A DNA stretch of 64,000 nt from CAZWCE01 sp964632505 (GTDB lineage: Bacteria; Planctomycetota; Planctomycetia; Pirellulales; Thermoguttaceae), in NCBI GenBank assembly GCA_964632505.1, contig CAZWCE010000001.1, forward strand, positions 248,001-312,000. The letters are read 5' to 3'. The notes beneath the pieces were generated by a model. That model did not search any database and was not told the DNA's origin. It saw nothing but the letters and a program-made list of their open reading frames with translations. Shown one piece after another: positions 36,288-45,800 of this stretch (the first letter of the stretch is position 1; every line of letters starts with the position of its first letter). The position numbers and the translations under genes are program-made.

Positions 36288-37805
36288 TCAGCGGTCCGGG
36301 AGCGTTTTCTCGGAGGCGTCTTGTATTTCGTTTTCCGCCGCTTCCGGAATCTCCAGCCGGCTTTCGGTCGCTCCGGCGGTGGCTTTGCGGATGATCGTCG
36401 CGGTGACGGGACCGGAGAGCCGGCCGGTGATCGATTCGAATTGCTCAATCGAAGTGGTGGGGCGTCCCTGGAGGTGCGAGAGGAGCATTCCCTCGGCGAG
36501 TCCCGCTCGATCGGCAAGGGAATGTTCGATCACGTCGGTCACGATCACCCCATCGTCGAACCAGCGGATGCCGTGCTCCATCCACTCGGAATGCGGAATG
36601 CACGCGCTGACGGCATCGACACGAAATCCGCGCCAGAGCATCGAGCCGGAAGCGCCCACCACGCCGTCGGCCGGCGAGGCTTTCATGGGGCGGAGTTGGG
36701 TGATTTGACGTTTTCCGAGCCGCGAGTAGGTGACTTCGATCGGAGTATTCGGATCATAGGTCTCCAGCAGACGGGAGAGGGAGTAGGTATCGTCGACCGG
36801 CGTGCCGTCCAACGCGACCAGACGATCTCCCGCATAGAGCCCCGCCGATTCCGCGGGGGAGCCGCGCAACACTCTCTGGACGAGCACCCCCCCCGACGTC
36901 GGGGTGGGGGAGGCTTCCTCGTCGATCGCGGTGTCGGGGGCTTTCTCCTCGGGATTCTCCAACACAACGCCGAGCAACCCATAGGGGACGGCCCTGCCGC
37001 GCGAAAGGTGTTTCCAGGCGCGCTCGAAAAAGGGCGTGATCCCGCAGGCCACGGCGCCGTCGGGAGGGAGCCCCCCTTCGGGAATCGCACCCAACAGGAG
37101 GCCGATCATCTTGCCGGAAGCCGGCACGAGCAGCGGACTACCCTGACAGGCCGTCGGCGAAGCCAGCTCACGAACGGGAAACCAGACTCCCGTGTGATCA
37201 TCGGTACACATACGGTTCCGCGATCCCAGTTTGCAAGCCAGCGGCTTCCACCCGAGCGATCCGGCCGAAGCGAACGCGAAGCATCTCATTTCGACGGGTT
37301 CGTCGGGGTTTTCCGAAAAAAGAGAGGCGATCGGCTCGACCCGGAGCGGATCGACCGGCATGTCCTCTAGTTTCACCGTCGCCAGACGGCTCTGAGGATC
37401 GGCGGCCATCAACGTGGCGGGATATCGCGTGCCGTCCAGATCGCGAACCTCGAGTTTCCAGTCCGGCTCGAGTCCTCCGAAATCGGTCAGAATGATCCCT
37501 TCTTGCGAAAGCAGCGCCCCGAGCGCCCGACGATGCACGATCGGAAACGGGGGGCTTTCGTTCGCTTCCTTCGATTCCCCGGCGACCGGGACATCGGAAG
37601 AGGTCTCCAGCCGAAAGGGATCGGGCCCCGGTTCCAGCGGGACTTCGGGCGCCTCATCCTGCGGTGGAAGGGAAAGGATTTCGACCACCGCCGCAGGAAC
37701 CTCCCCGCGGTCCGTCGACTGGGCGGGCACTCGGCCCGACGGGATCCCCCATAAAAATAACGACAGCAACAGCGGCAGCAAACAGTCGCTCAGGATGTTT
37801 TTCAT
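36288..37805 (-). CDS. HtrA-like protein with degenerate protease domain and two PDZ domains
   Basis: A 505-residue exported protein (signal peptide about 1-28, cleavage near 'VPAQ') that follows the HtrA layout: a trypsin-fold region (about 80-275) and two PDZ domains (about 295-385 and 405-485). Aligned with the intact HtrA at 252-1748, the catalytic positions are replaced: 'GIILTDFGGL' has Gly where His100 stands, 'DPQSRLATVKL' has Arg for Asp130, and 'CQGSPLL' has Gln for Ser207. The fold-defining residues around them remain, so this is a pseudoprotease rather than a sequencing artefact. 'VLRGSPAESAGLYAGDRLVA' is a clear PDZ peptide-binding segment. It may be a regulator or scaffold. No partner lies next to it. 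Confidence 0.82.
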   Translation of the reverse strand: MKNILSDCLLPLLLSLFLWGIPSGRVPAQSTDRGEVPAAVVEILSLPPQDEAPEVPLEPGPDPFRLETSSDVPVAGESKEANESPPFPIVHRRALGALLSQEGIILTDFGGLEPDWKLEVRDLDGTRYPATLMAADPQSRLATVKLEDMPVDPLRVEPIASLFSENPDEPVEMRCFAFASAGSLGWKPLACKLGSRNRMCTDDHTGVWFPVRELASPTACQGSPLLVPASGKMIGLLLGAIPEGGLPPDGAVACGITPFFERAWKHLSRGRAVPYGLLGVVLENPEEKAPDTAIDEEASPTPTSGGVLVQRVLRGSPAESAGLYAGDRLVALDGTPVDDTYSLSRLLETYDPNTPIEVTYSRLGKRQITQLRPMKASPADGVVGASGSMLWRGFRVDAVSACIPHSEWMEHGIRWFDDGVIVTDVIEHSLADRAGLAEGMLLSHLQGRPTTSIEQFESITGRLSGPVTATIIRKATAGATESRLEIPEAAENEIQDASEKTLPDR

Positions 37806-38290
37806 GATGGCCCGATTTCGCCGGCGGAAGGGGGAGGGCGACGTTCCTTCTCGGAAGGTCCGACCTTGCCATCGGAAACTCCTTCGGCTCGGGGCCGAAT
37901 CAAACGCGGAACATCGAGAAAAAAAATGGGGTGGAAGGAAGACAGATTACCGAAAACGCATCAAAAAATCAACAACCAAGGGATTTTCACCGCCGCCGAA
38001 AGAGAAATCAAGCGTCGCTTCCGTCGCAATCGTCAACACCGAAAGCGAAACCGGCTTTTCCCTGGAAACACCTCCCGGAAACACATTTTTCCGCCAACCT
38101 CCGGTGCGAAGGCAACCTATATTTCCTAATAGACAGGGAAATCTCTCGAAACGATGGATCGCTTGTCGGGGAACATGGATCCCGGCGACTTGCGGGATGG
38201 ATGAAGCACCCCTTTCCGCCCGTGGGATGCCTTTTCCGGGAACGATGTTCCAGATCGAAAATCTCTTCTCTTTTCACAATGGTGACCCTC
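37806..38290. other. Intergenic region, no supported gene
   Basis: About 485 bases, the left part rich in A and G. I see no RNA gene or terminator. The promoter of the pseudoprotease gene should be near 37810-37950 on the minus strand, but I could not place it. Confidence 0.35.
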
Positions 38291-38431
38291 ATGTCACACT
38301 TCATCGGCCACGTGATTCAGGATTTCTTCAGGTACGTCAACCGGTTCGACATGGAAGAGTGGATGATCTTCGCTTCGGCAGTCATTGTCTTCGGACTGCT
38401 TTGCCTCAAAGGTTGGATGCGAAAGATCTAA
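38291..38431 (+). CDS. Small single-pass membrane protein (46 residues)
   Basis: A 46-residue frame: an amphipathic start 'MSHFIGHVIQDFFRYVNRFD' followed by a hydrophobic helix (residues 22-40, 'EEWMIFASAVIVFGLLCL') and a basic end 'KGWMRKI', giving a positive-inside anchor. Codon use is good and the sequence looks like a real peptide, not a shadow of another frame. An in-frame ATG at 38279 would add four residues. No strong ribosome binding site is visible. I do not recognise a family. Confidence 0.5.
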   Translation: MSHFIGHVIQDFFRYVNRFDMEEWMIFASAVIVFGLLCLKGWMRKI

Positions 38432-39179
38432 TGATGTACCGTCGCGGTGTGGACCGGCTTCTCTCGGGGTTCTTTCGGAACCTCGCTCTCCGTGGAGCGC
38501 TTGCGCGCATCGTTCGCTCTCAAGTGAGCAGAACGAAGCGCCGAGAGCGATGCCGCGCGCCGGGGACACCGGTTTCCTTACTCACGGCTCCTGCCGTCGC
38601 AAACCTAATCGGGTACCGGCTCGGTGTGCGCGCCGTACCGGTCCCGGTGGCAGCGAACAGACCGTCTTCGTGGAAAAAGCATGGCCAGGGATGCTTTCCC
38701 ACACAAAAGACGGTCTGGTCGTATCGCCCCAGAGGGTAGTCTTTTTTTCACGTACGACCCAACCTTCCCGTAAAGTCCTACTATCGCTGCACTTGCGTCG
38801 ACTTCTTCGTGTAGGACCGATCCTTTTTCTTCACCGATCCTTGCTTCTGCCATCGCCGCCGTAGCGCCCCGCAAAAAGCCGTCTTTTTTCCAGAAATGCG
38901 CGACTTTTTTCTTCCGGGGGATGGCGAAACCGGCCGGATTTGCGATATACTTATTGAGCGTCGTATATATAGTGAATCCCGGGCGAATAGCGAGAGCCCG
39001 GCCTCACGGTCGTCACTGCATGAATCGAGGGGCCACTATTGATGCCAACATGAATCAATTCATTCCTTTCTAGAAGATAGGCACTTTGCGGCAAAGATGC
39101 CGCGATTCTGGGAAGGATGCACGTGAGCGGGAACTTTTCCGGTTCCTCCCTCGAACGGATGAAGACCTGAGGATTTGCA
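38432..39179. other. Gene-free stretch around the candidate RNA
   Basis: This 748-base interval contains no coding frame I can support. The right end holds TTGCGA (38940-38945) and TATATA (38964-38969), 18 bases apart, as a possible promoter for the following propeller gene. Confidence 0.4.
38460..38820. ncRNA. Candidate structured RNA (many nested inverted repeats)
   Basis: A non-coding stretch with at least six perfect or near-perfect hairpins in about 360 bases: GGGGTTC/GAACCTC at 38466-38484; CGTTC+GCTC/GAGC+GAACG at 38511-38535; GGTACCGGC/GCCGTACC at 38612-38639; CAGACCGTCTT/AAGACGGTCTG at 38658-38717 with an inner helix (38670-38682 with 38691-38702); GGTCGTA/TACGACC at 38717-38759; GTCCTAC/GTAGGAC at 38775-38817. 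The strand is unclear. It does not show RNase P, tmRNA or SRP RNA hallmarks. It may be a long leader or a stand-alone RNA. Confidence 0.4.
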
Positions 39180-40487
39180 ATGGGGAGATCAAAGATGTTG
39201 TTGCGATTTCAAAGAATAGTTGCTTGGACGATGCTCACCTGGACGGCAACCTTGCCTTTTCGGGCCACCGCCGCGGAGCCGGACGATTGGACCCGCTTCC
39301 GTGGACCCGGCGCCACCGGCATCGCCGCCTCCGATGACGAGATCCCGACCACATGGTCGGAGTCGGAAAATATCGTTTGGAGGAGTGAACTGCCCGGCGA
39401 GGGAACTTCGAGCCCCATCGTCTGGGAAAACCGCATCTTCATGACCGCCTACAGCGGCTACGGCGAAAATGCCGATGAGCCGGGAGAACCGGCAGAACTC
39501 AAGCTGCACGCGTTTTGTGTCGACCGGGAATCGGGTGAAATTCTCTGGGACGACGTGAAGGATGCCAGCGCGGAAGTCACCTATCGAGGATTCATGAGCC
39601 TGCACGGCTACGCTTCCCCCAGTGCGGCGGTCGACGAGGAGGCCGTTTACTTCTTCTTCGGGCACTTCGGCGTGTTCGCCTACTCGCACGACGGCGACCA
39701 GCTCTGGAGAGCCGATGTCGGCGACGGCTCGCACGGCTGGGGCTACTCCTCCTCTCCCGTGCTCCACGAGGACCTGGTCATCATCAGCGCCAGTATGGAG
39801 AGCCAATCGATCCGGGCGCTCGAGAAAGAAACCGGCGAAGAGGTCTGGCGTCAGGACGGCATCGAGGAGGCATGGGGAACGCCGCTGATCGTCACCGCCG
39901 CCGACGGACGCCGGGAGCTGGTGGTCAGCATGAAAGGAAGGGTACTCGCGCTCGATCCGGCCACCGGCGAGCCGCTCTGGGAGTGCAAGGGAGTCGATGA
40001 TTATGTCTGCCCCTCGGTCATCGCCGACGACGATCTGGTCTTCATCACCGCGGGAAGAAAACCCGATTTCTTCGCCGTGAAGGCCGGCGGCGAGGGCGAC
40101 GTGACCGACACGCACATCGTCTGGCGGGTTTCGGAAACCCCCAAGGTCGGGACGCCTCTCTATCACGACGGATACCTCTACTATATCGATCAGCGCGGAA
40201 CGGCGGCCTGTCTCGATGCCGCCACCGGCGAGCTGGTCTACGAGGAGCGCATCGACTTGAAAGGCAAGGGCGACAAGGTCTACGCCTCGTACATCCTGGC
40301 CGGCGATCGGCTGATCACCACCTCGCGGGAAGACGGAGCGATCGTCGTCGCGGCGACCCCCGAGTTCCGACTGTTGGCCCGCAACCACATCGAAGGCGAT
40401 CCCTCCATCGTCAACGCCACCCCGACCCCCGATGACGGTCAACTCCTGTTCCGCACGAGCCGATACCTCTATTGCATCGCCGAATAG
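39180..40487 (+). CDS. Exported PQQ-type beta-propeller repeat protein
   Basis: A 435-residue protein with a signal peptide (hydrophobic residues about 12-28, cleavage near 'ATAAEPDD') and then a WD/PQQ-like eight-bladed propeller. Repeats each carry a tryptophan-docking 'GE.LW' type end: 'ESGEILWDD', 'DGDQLWRADV', 'TGEEVWRQDG', 'ATGEPLWECKG'. The opening 'DDWTRFRGPGATGIAA' is a signature seen in many planctomycete secreted propellers. The fold resembles quinoprotein dehydrogenases and BamB but no PQQ-binding residues can be proven, so enzyme activity is doubtful. A second in-frame ATG at 39195 is preceded by GGGGAG; the first at 39180 by TGAGGA; both are possible. Confidence 0.85.
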   Translation: MGRSKMLLRFQRIVAWTMLTWTATLPFRATAAEPDDWTRFRGPGATGIAASDDEIPTTWSESENIVWRSELPGEGTSSPIVWENRIFMTAYSGYGENADEPGEPAELKLHAFCVDRESGEILWDDVKDASAEVTYRGFMSLHGYASPSAAVDEEAVYFFFGHFGVFAYSHDGDQLWRADVGDGSHGWGYSSSPVLHEDLVIISASMESQSIRALEKETGEEVWRQDGIEEAWGTPLIVTAADGRRELVVSMKGRVLALDPATGEPLWECKGVDDYVCPSVIADDDLVFITAGRKPDFFAVKAGGEGDVTDTHIVWRVSETPKVGTPLYHDGYLYYIDQRGTAACLDAATGELVYEERIDLKGKGDKVYASYILAGDRLITTSREDGAIVVAATPEFRLLARNHIEGDPSIVNATPTPDDGQLLFRTSRYLYCIAE

Positions 40488-40523
40488 ATGGCGGTATAAC
40501 GGCCTTGATCACCGCGAAGCCCA

Positions 40524-40542
40524 GCCCGGCCAACCGCCGGGC
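40524..40542. repeat. GC-rich hairpin after the propeller gene
   Basis: GCCCGGC and GCCGGGC form a perfect seven-base stem with a five-base loop, 37 bases past the stop codon. No T-run follows, so it may stabilise the transcript end rather than terminate it. Confidence 0.35.
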
Positions 40543-40658
40543 GCGGACGGGCCGGCAAACATGGAAAAATGAATCCGGAATAAATATGGATCGAGCATTC
40601 GATCGCCAGGCGGGTCGCTTCCCTTCGACGCGCCGCAAGAAGAGAGGCAGGTGGAATC

Positions 40659-40982
40659 ATGGCTTTGTATGAAATGGAAACCGAATCACATATCGTGATC
40701 ACCTGGGCCGACAGCGAGGACGCGGCTCGGGCAATCCTCTTCGAGAATTATCCCAGCGAAGAGGCGATACGCATCACGAAGCGTCCTCGCGATACCTGGG
40801 TCATCTCCAAATCCGCCTTGGGGATCTCCGGAAAGACCAATCCCTGCGATGTCGCCCGCGATTGCCTCGATAACGCCGCGGGAGACAAGCTGCACGCCAT
40901 CCGGCTCTACATGCAGAAGACCGGAAACGATCTGGAACATTCGAGAAAAGTCATCGAATCGAACATGGTGTTCGGTTGGTAG
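40659..40982 (+). CDS. Small orphan protein, unknown function
   Basis: A 107-residue soluble protein with mixed charge, no membrane segment and no signal peptide. GGTGG lies shortly before the ATG at 40659. I recognise no family. Codon use is like its neighbours, and the frame is isolated between the propeller gene and the epimerase gene on the other strand, so it is a real but unassigned gene. Confidence 0.6.
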   Translation: MALYEMETESHIVITWADSEDAARAILFENYPSEEAIRITKRPRDTWVISKSALGISGKTNPCDVARDCLDNAAGDKLHAIRLYMQKTGNDLEHSRKVIESNMVFGW

Positions 40983-41233
40983 GACGTGCTCGTCGCCCGG
41001 TGGTGGCGGAAATGCGCGTTGAACCGGCTGTAACGCGAAAAAGTCGGATTTTTTCCTCGAATCGCCGCGGAATTTCCGGGCATGTTCCGTCCACGGCCTA
41101 CGCTTTCGGTGGCAACCTCCTTTCATTGGGGCAAGGGGCATCCCTACACTTCGGATGTCTCTTGCCTTTTTTTGTTGCCCTCCCTCGTGTGCCGTTCCGA
41201 ATCGAGAAGGGGAGCGGCGATCGCGCCTCCCGC

Positions 41234-42658
41234 CTAATGAAGCGATTCACCGGCGTCGCGATGGTCGCGAAGCCCTTTCAGAAAGCCGTCGGCGTGGACC
41301 AGTGCCCGAACGACGTGGTAGGCGGTTTTCCAGGGGCTCGCCTTATGCATGCGTCCGGGAATCTCCTCGCCGGAAGCGGTCACTTCGGGGTAGCATCCGC
41401 CGAACTCGGGGTCGATCATCGCATCGGCGAAGAAACGCCAGGTGTTCTCGAACGCTTTCCGGTAGGGACGCTTTTCGCCGGGACCACGTTTCACGGCGGT
41501 CATCAGTCCGTTGAGCGCCTCGACCTGCACCCACCAGACCTTCTCCGTCTCGTGGGGGAACTCTTCCGGCGGCCCCTCATTGAAAAACCCGCCGTGTTCG
41601 CGATCGAGTCCATAACGCAAGCTATGGGCGATCAATCGCTCGATCGCCTCTTGGATCTTCTTGCGATCTTCGCCGGAAAGTCGGAGCCCGGCGTCCCACT
41701 GCCCCGCATCGCCTTCCAGCAGCCGCTGTGCTTCGTCGAGCAGGAAAGCGGTCTCCAGTTCGTGGCCGAAGGAGCTGAGTTTCTCGACGGGATGCCACTG
41801 CCGATCGGCGAACATCGCCAACGCCCCCGAGGGAAGCACGACGTGGTCGCGAACCACGCGGACCAACTCCAAGAGCCTTCCCCGCACCGGTTCTCGGGGA
41901 TCGGCACGATAATAGGCGGTCATCGCTTCGAGAATGTGGATGTGGGCGTTCATCGATTTGCAACCGATGCGCCCGATCACCGACGCCCCGGGAATCATAT
42001 CGCCCGGTTCTTCGAGGATCGTCCCGTCGCGATCGACCAATTCACGGTAGCCGCCGAGTTCCGGGTCGTGAAGCGTGGTTTCGAGCCACTCGAACTCCTT
42101 CCGTGCCAGTTCGAGGGCCGCTCGTTCTCCGGTCGCTCGGAAACAGGTCGCCGCGGCGTACAGACCGAACGACTGCCCGTAAAGATTCTTCCACGCAGGT
42201 CTCTCGGCCACCGGCTCGCCCCCCGGGGTGACCCATTCGAGGAAACCGCCCTCGTCGGCGTCCCACATTTTGTGCTCGAGGAAATCCAACCCATGCCGGG
42301 AAAGTTCGGAAAAAGAGGTCTCCAGGCCGGGCACTTCGAGAGGACGGCCCTGCCGGGAATATTCCAAATCCAGAAAAGCGGGCACCCAGGTCATGCGTCC
42401 CTGGAAAACGATGAAACGACTCGGCGAGGGGAGTCGCTTCCAGCGGCGGTCGAACGCCTGATGAAAACCTCCGTTGACGGCATCCACGCAACGTGGATAC
42501 CAGCAGCCGACGATCTCGCGAATCGCCTGATGGATCTCCTCGCCGAGCGGCGGGCGTCCCTCTTCGGCGCGGACCGAGCGGGAAACGGTCGCCACCAGAC
42601 CTCCCGTCAGCAGGCCTCCGGTGATTTCCAACAGAAAACCTCTTCGGTCATGGTCCAT
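41234..42658 (-). CDS. Exported AGE-family (N-acylglucosamine 2-epimerase/cellobiose epimerase-like) protein
   Basis: A 474-residue protein with a twin-arginine-like signal ('DRRGFLLEITGG', residues 4-15) ending near 'VRAEEG'. The remainder is an (alpha/alpha)6 barrel of the AGE superfamily: 'GGFHQAFDRRW', 'RFIVFQGRMTWVPAFLDLEY', 'EHKMWDADEGGFLEWVT', and C-terminal 'KVWWVQVEALNGLMTAV' with the conserved His/Glu/Trp sites. Relatives epimerise or isomerise amino sugars, mannose or cellobiose. AAAGGAG lies seven bases before the ATG. The substrate is not readable. Confidence 0.85.
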   Translation of the reverse strand: MDHDRRGFLLEITGGLLTGGLVATVSRSVRAEEGRPPLGEEIHQAIREIVGCWYPRCVDAVNGGFHQAFDRRWKRLPSPSRFIVFQGRMTWVPAFLDLEYSRQGRPLEVPGLETSFSELSRHGLDFLEHKMWDADEGGFLEWVTPGGEPVAERPAWKNLYGQSFGLYAAATCFRATGERAALELARKEFEWLETTLHDPELGGYRELVDRDGTILEEPGDMIPGASVIGRIGCKSMNAHIHILEAMTAYYRADPREPVRGRLLELVRVVRDHVVLPSGALAMFADRQWHPVEKLSSFGHELETAFLLDEAQRLLEGDAGQWDAGLRLSGEDRKKIQEAIERLIAHSLRYGLDREHGGFFNEGPPEEFPHETEKVWWVQVEALNGLMTAVKRGPGEKRPYRKAFENTWRFFADAMIDPEFGGCYPEVTASGEEIPGRMHKASPWKTAYHVVRALVHADGFLKGLRDHRDAGESLH

Positions 42659-42741
42659 GGTGCTCTCCTTTCACTTGCGTTGCGACACACGGCGATGCCT
42701 TCTTGCACGGACCTCGGCGGGACAATCGTTTTTTTGCCACC

Positions 42742-42769
42742 TTGATCGCACGGCGCCCGCCATTATATT
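42742..42769 (+). promoter_or_regulatory. Promoter for the giant permease gene
   Basis: TTGATC, a 16-base spacer and TATATT lie about 80 bases before the start codon. Confidence 0.5.
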
Positions 42770-42852
42770 GAAAGAGTTGATCCGGCGAAAGCGTGTGGGG
42801 ACTCCCCTCGCATTCTTCCGCCCCCCTCCGATGATTTCAGAAAGACGAAACG

Positions 42853-45800
42853 ATGACCCTTTTTCGATTGCTCCTGGCGGGACTTTGGCACGACCGGCGG
42901 ATGAATCTCGCCATGGCCGCGGGAGTGGTCATCGCCACGGGGGTCCTCACCGGCGCACTGTTGGTCGGCGACTCGATGCGCGGCAGTCTCCGCGAACTGG
43001 CGCTCAAGCGGCTCGGCCGGATCGATACCGTCTTGCGAGGCGATCACTTTTTCCGGGAAGGGCTCCTCCGATCGGCCCTCCCCGAATCGAGGGACACCAA
43101 CCCGAGCACGTCGAAAGCGTCTTCGGTCTCCCTCGGGGAAATCTACAACCGGCATTCGGTTCCGGCGATCCTTTTGCCGGCCGGTTTGGAAAATCCGGAG
43201 ACCGAGCCGCCGCGTCGCGCCGGCGGCGTGCAACTGGTCGGTTGCACCTCGGCATTCCATGACCAGTTGTATCCCGAAAAGAGGTCGGAGGTGCAGGACC
43301 GGGCCTCGCCTCTGGAGCTGTCCCGCGGCCAGATCGCCCTGAACCGCCCGGTCGCCGAGAAGCTGGGCATTTCCGAACCGGGGGCTCCGGTGATCCTGAA
43401 TCTCCCGATCCCCCAGGCGATTCCCTCCGATTCCCCGCTGGGACAAAAACAGGAGACGATCCGCCGGGCACGGCTGACCGTCGCCGCGATTCTTCCGACC
43501 GAAGGGCCGGGGGCGTTCTCGTTGCGTCCCAATCAGCGAGAACCGCTGGTCGCCTTCGTGCCGCTCGACGACCTCCGGCAGCGGCTTGAATATGAGGAAC
43601 AAGTGAACACCTCTTTTCTTTCCCTTCGGAACGATCTTGCGACGACCGCCGCTTCGTCCCTAGCGCAGCTCCAGTCACTCGGCGATCGCCTCGAGCCGAC
43701 GTTCGCGGACCTCGGGCTCGCCCTCACCCGGACCGAGGAAGGGCTCGTCGTCGTGACCAGCCGGCAGATGGTCTTTCCCGACCAACGGAGCCATGCGGTG
43801 AAGACGGCTGTGGCCGACGTGCCCACGCAATCGGCGATCGTCTATCTGGCCGAGTCGATCGAGGATCTCGATCAGCGCGATCGGGAAGACGAAGAGACCG
43901 AGAATCCCTCCAGGGCGATTCCCTACTCGACCGTGGCGGGGCTCGAGTATCCGCCGGAGGGGAGCGATCTGTTCTGGCCGAACACCCCCGACGGCAAGCC
44001 GCTCCCGGAACTGGGGCCGCGGGATATCGCCCTCTCGCGCTGGGCCGCCGAGCAGATGAACGCCGAGTTGGGCGACCGCATCCGCCTGATGTACTTCGAG
44101 CCGGAAAGTTCCCATGGCGAGGTTGAAACCCGATCGGCCGGCTTCATGGTCCGCGGCATCTTCGAAATGGAGGGACCGGCCGGTTCGCCCTTCCTCGTTC
44201 CGGAGATGAAGGGCATTACCGACAAGCTGGAAATCGGCGAGTGGAATCCGCCGTTCCCGTTCGAAGCCGATCGAATCGAGGACGCCGACGAGCAATACTG
44301 GGAACAATACCGCGCCACGCCCAAGGCGTTCGTCTCCCTGAAGGCCGCAAAAAAGCTCTGGGGCAGCCGATTCGGAAGCACCACGAGCCTTGTTTTTTCG
44401 GCCGAGGATTTCCAACGGAAATATGATTTGGCCCCAAAACGGACGATCGAAGCCGCGCTGGCCGATCGTCTCGACCCGGCCACGTTCGGACTTCTTCTCC
44501 AGCCGGTTCGACGTCGGAGCCTCCAAGCCTCCGAGGGAACCACCCCCTTCGAAGCGCTCTTTCTGGCGTTCAGCTTCTTCATCATCGCTTCGGCGCTCAT
44601 GCTCATCTGGATGCTCTTTCGCCTCTCGGTCGAACTGAAGGCCCGCCGGGTGGGCACGCTGCTGGCGGTCGGGTGGACTCGTCGCGACGTGAGCCGACTG
44701 CTCGGGCGTTCGGCTCTGGCGGTCGCCGTCGTGAGCGCGCCGGTCGGCGTGCTGCTGGGCATCGGCTACGCTTGGCTGATGATTTTCGGTTTGACGACCT
44801 GGTGGGTCGGCGCCATCGGTACGCCGTTTCTCGAACTGCATATCACGGCCAAGAGCCTCATGGGTGGATTCCTGATCAGTATCCTGCTCTGCTGGGGAAC
44901 GATCCTCTGGTCCCTGCGGGGAATGACGAAAATCCCCTTGCGGCAGCTTCATGCGGGACAAATCGAAGCCGATTCAATCCCGGCGGCCTCCGGACTCGGC
45001 TTCCTGACGCGGCTGTTCCGCCCGGAAAGCCGGGTGCGGAAAGTGCTCGACTTCATGGTGATCGCCGCCGTCATCGCCGCCGCCGTGCTGCTGGCCGACC
45101 GTCTTCGTCGCGAAACGGCCGCCGGTGTTTTCTTCGGCATCGGCGCCGCTCTGCTGCTGTATCTTTTGGTGGAATTGCGGAGCGAGCTGAAGAGTCGGGC
45201 GCTGCGTCGCTCCACGCTCAAATCGCTCTATCAACTCTCGCGCGACAACGCCGCCCGCCACCCGGGACGCAGCGTCTTGACCGTCGCCCTGATGGCCTCG
45301 ACCCTGTTTCTCATCGCCTCCATCGGAGCGTTCCGCGTCGATCCGACCGAGAAGGCCCCCTCGCTCCACTCCGGCAACGGCGGATTCGCGCTGGTCGGCC
45401 AAACCGACGTCCCGGTACTCTTCGACCTGAACACCGAACCGGGCCGCTACGAACTCGGGATGCAACAGGAAGATCGAGAAATCCTCGACCGAGCCGGCGC
45501 GAAGATCTACGGACTCCGCACCCGGCAAGGCGAAAACGCCAGTTGTACGAACCTATACCAGACCTCCAGCCCCCGCGTTTTGGCGGTGGGCGAAGCAATG
45601 ATCGACCGCGACGGCTTCGACTGGGCCGCTTCCGCTTCTGGAGAAGGGGTCCCCGGCGCCGAGCAGAACCCCTGGCGTCTCCTGCAACAAGAGGTCCCGA
45701 AGGACCCCGAATCGGGGCTTCCCCAGTGGGTGCCGGTCGTGCTCGATCAGAACACGGCCATGTACTCCCTGCATCTCTATCAGGGAGTGGGCGAGCGGTT

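Noticed and set aside
38600..38830. RNase P RNA or tmRNA
   Set aside because: None of the conserved sequence cores of those RNAs was seen on either strand.
38385..38864. 159-residue plus-strand open frame over the hairpin-rich stretch
   Set aside because: No family features or ribosome binding site; the inverted repeats in this interval argue for RNA structure instead of protein.
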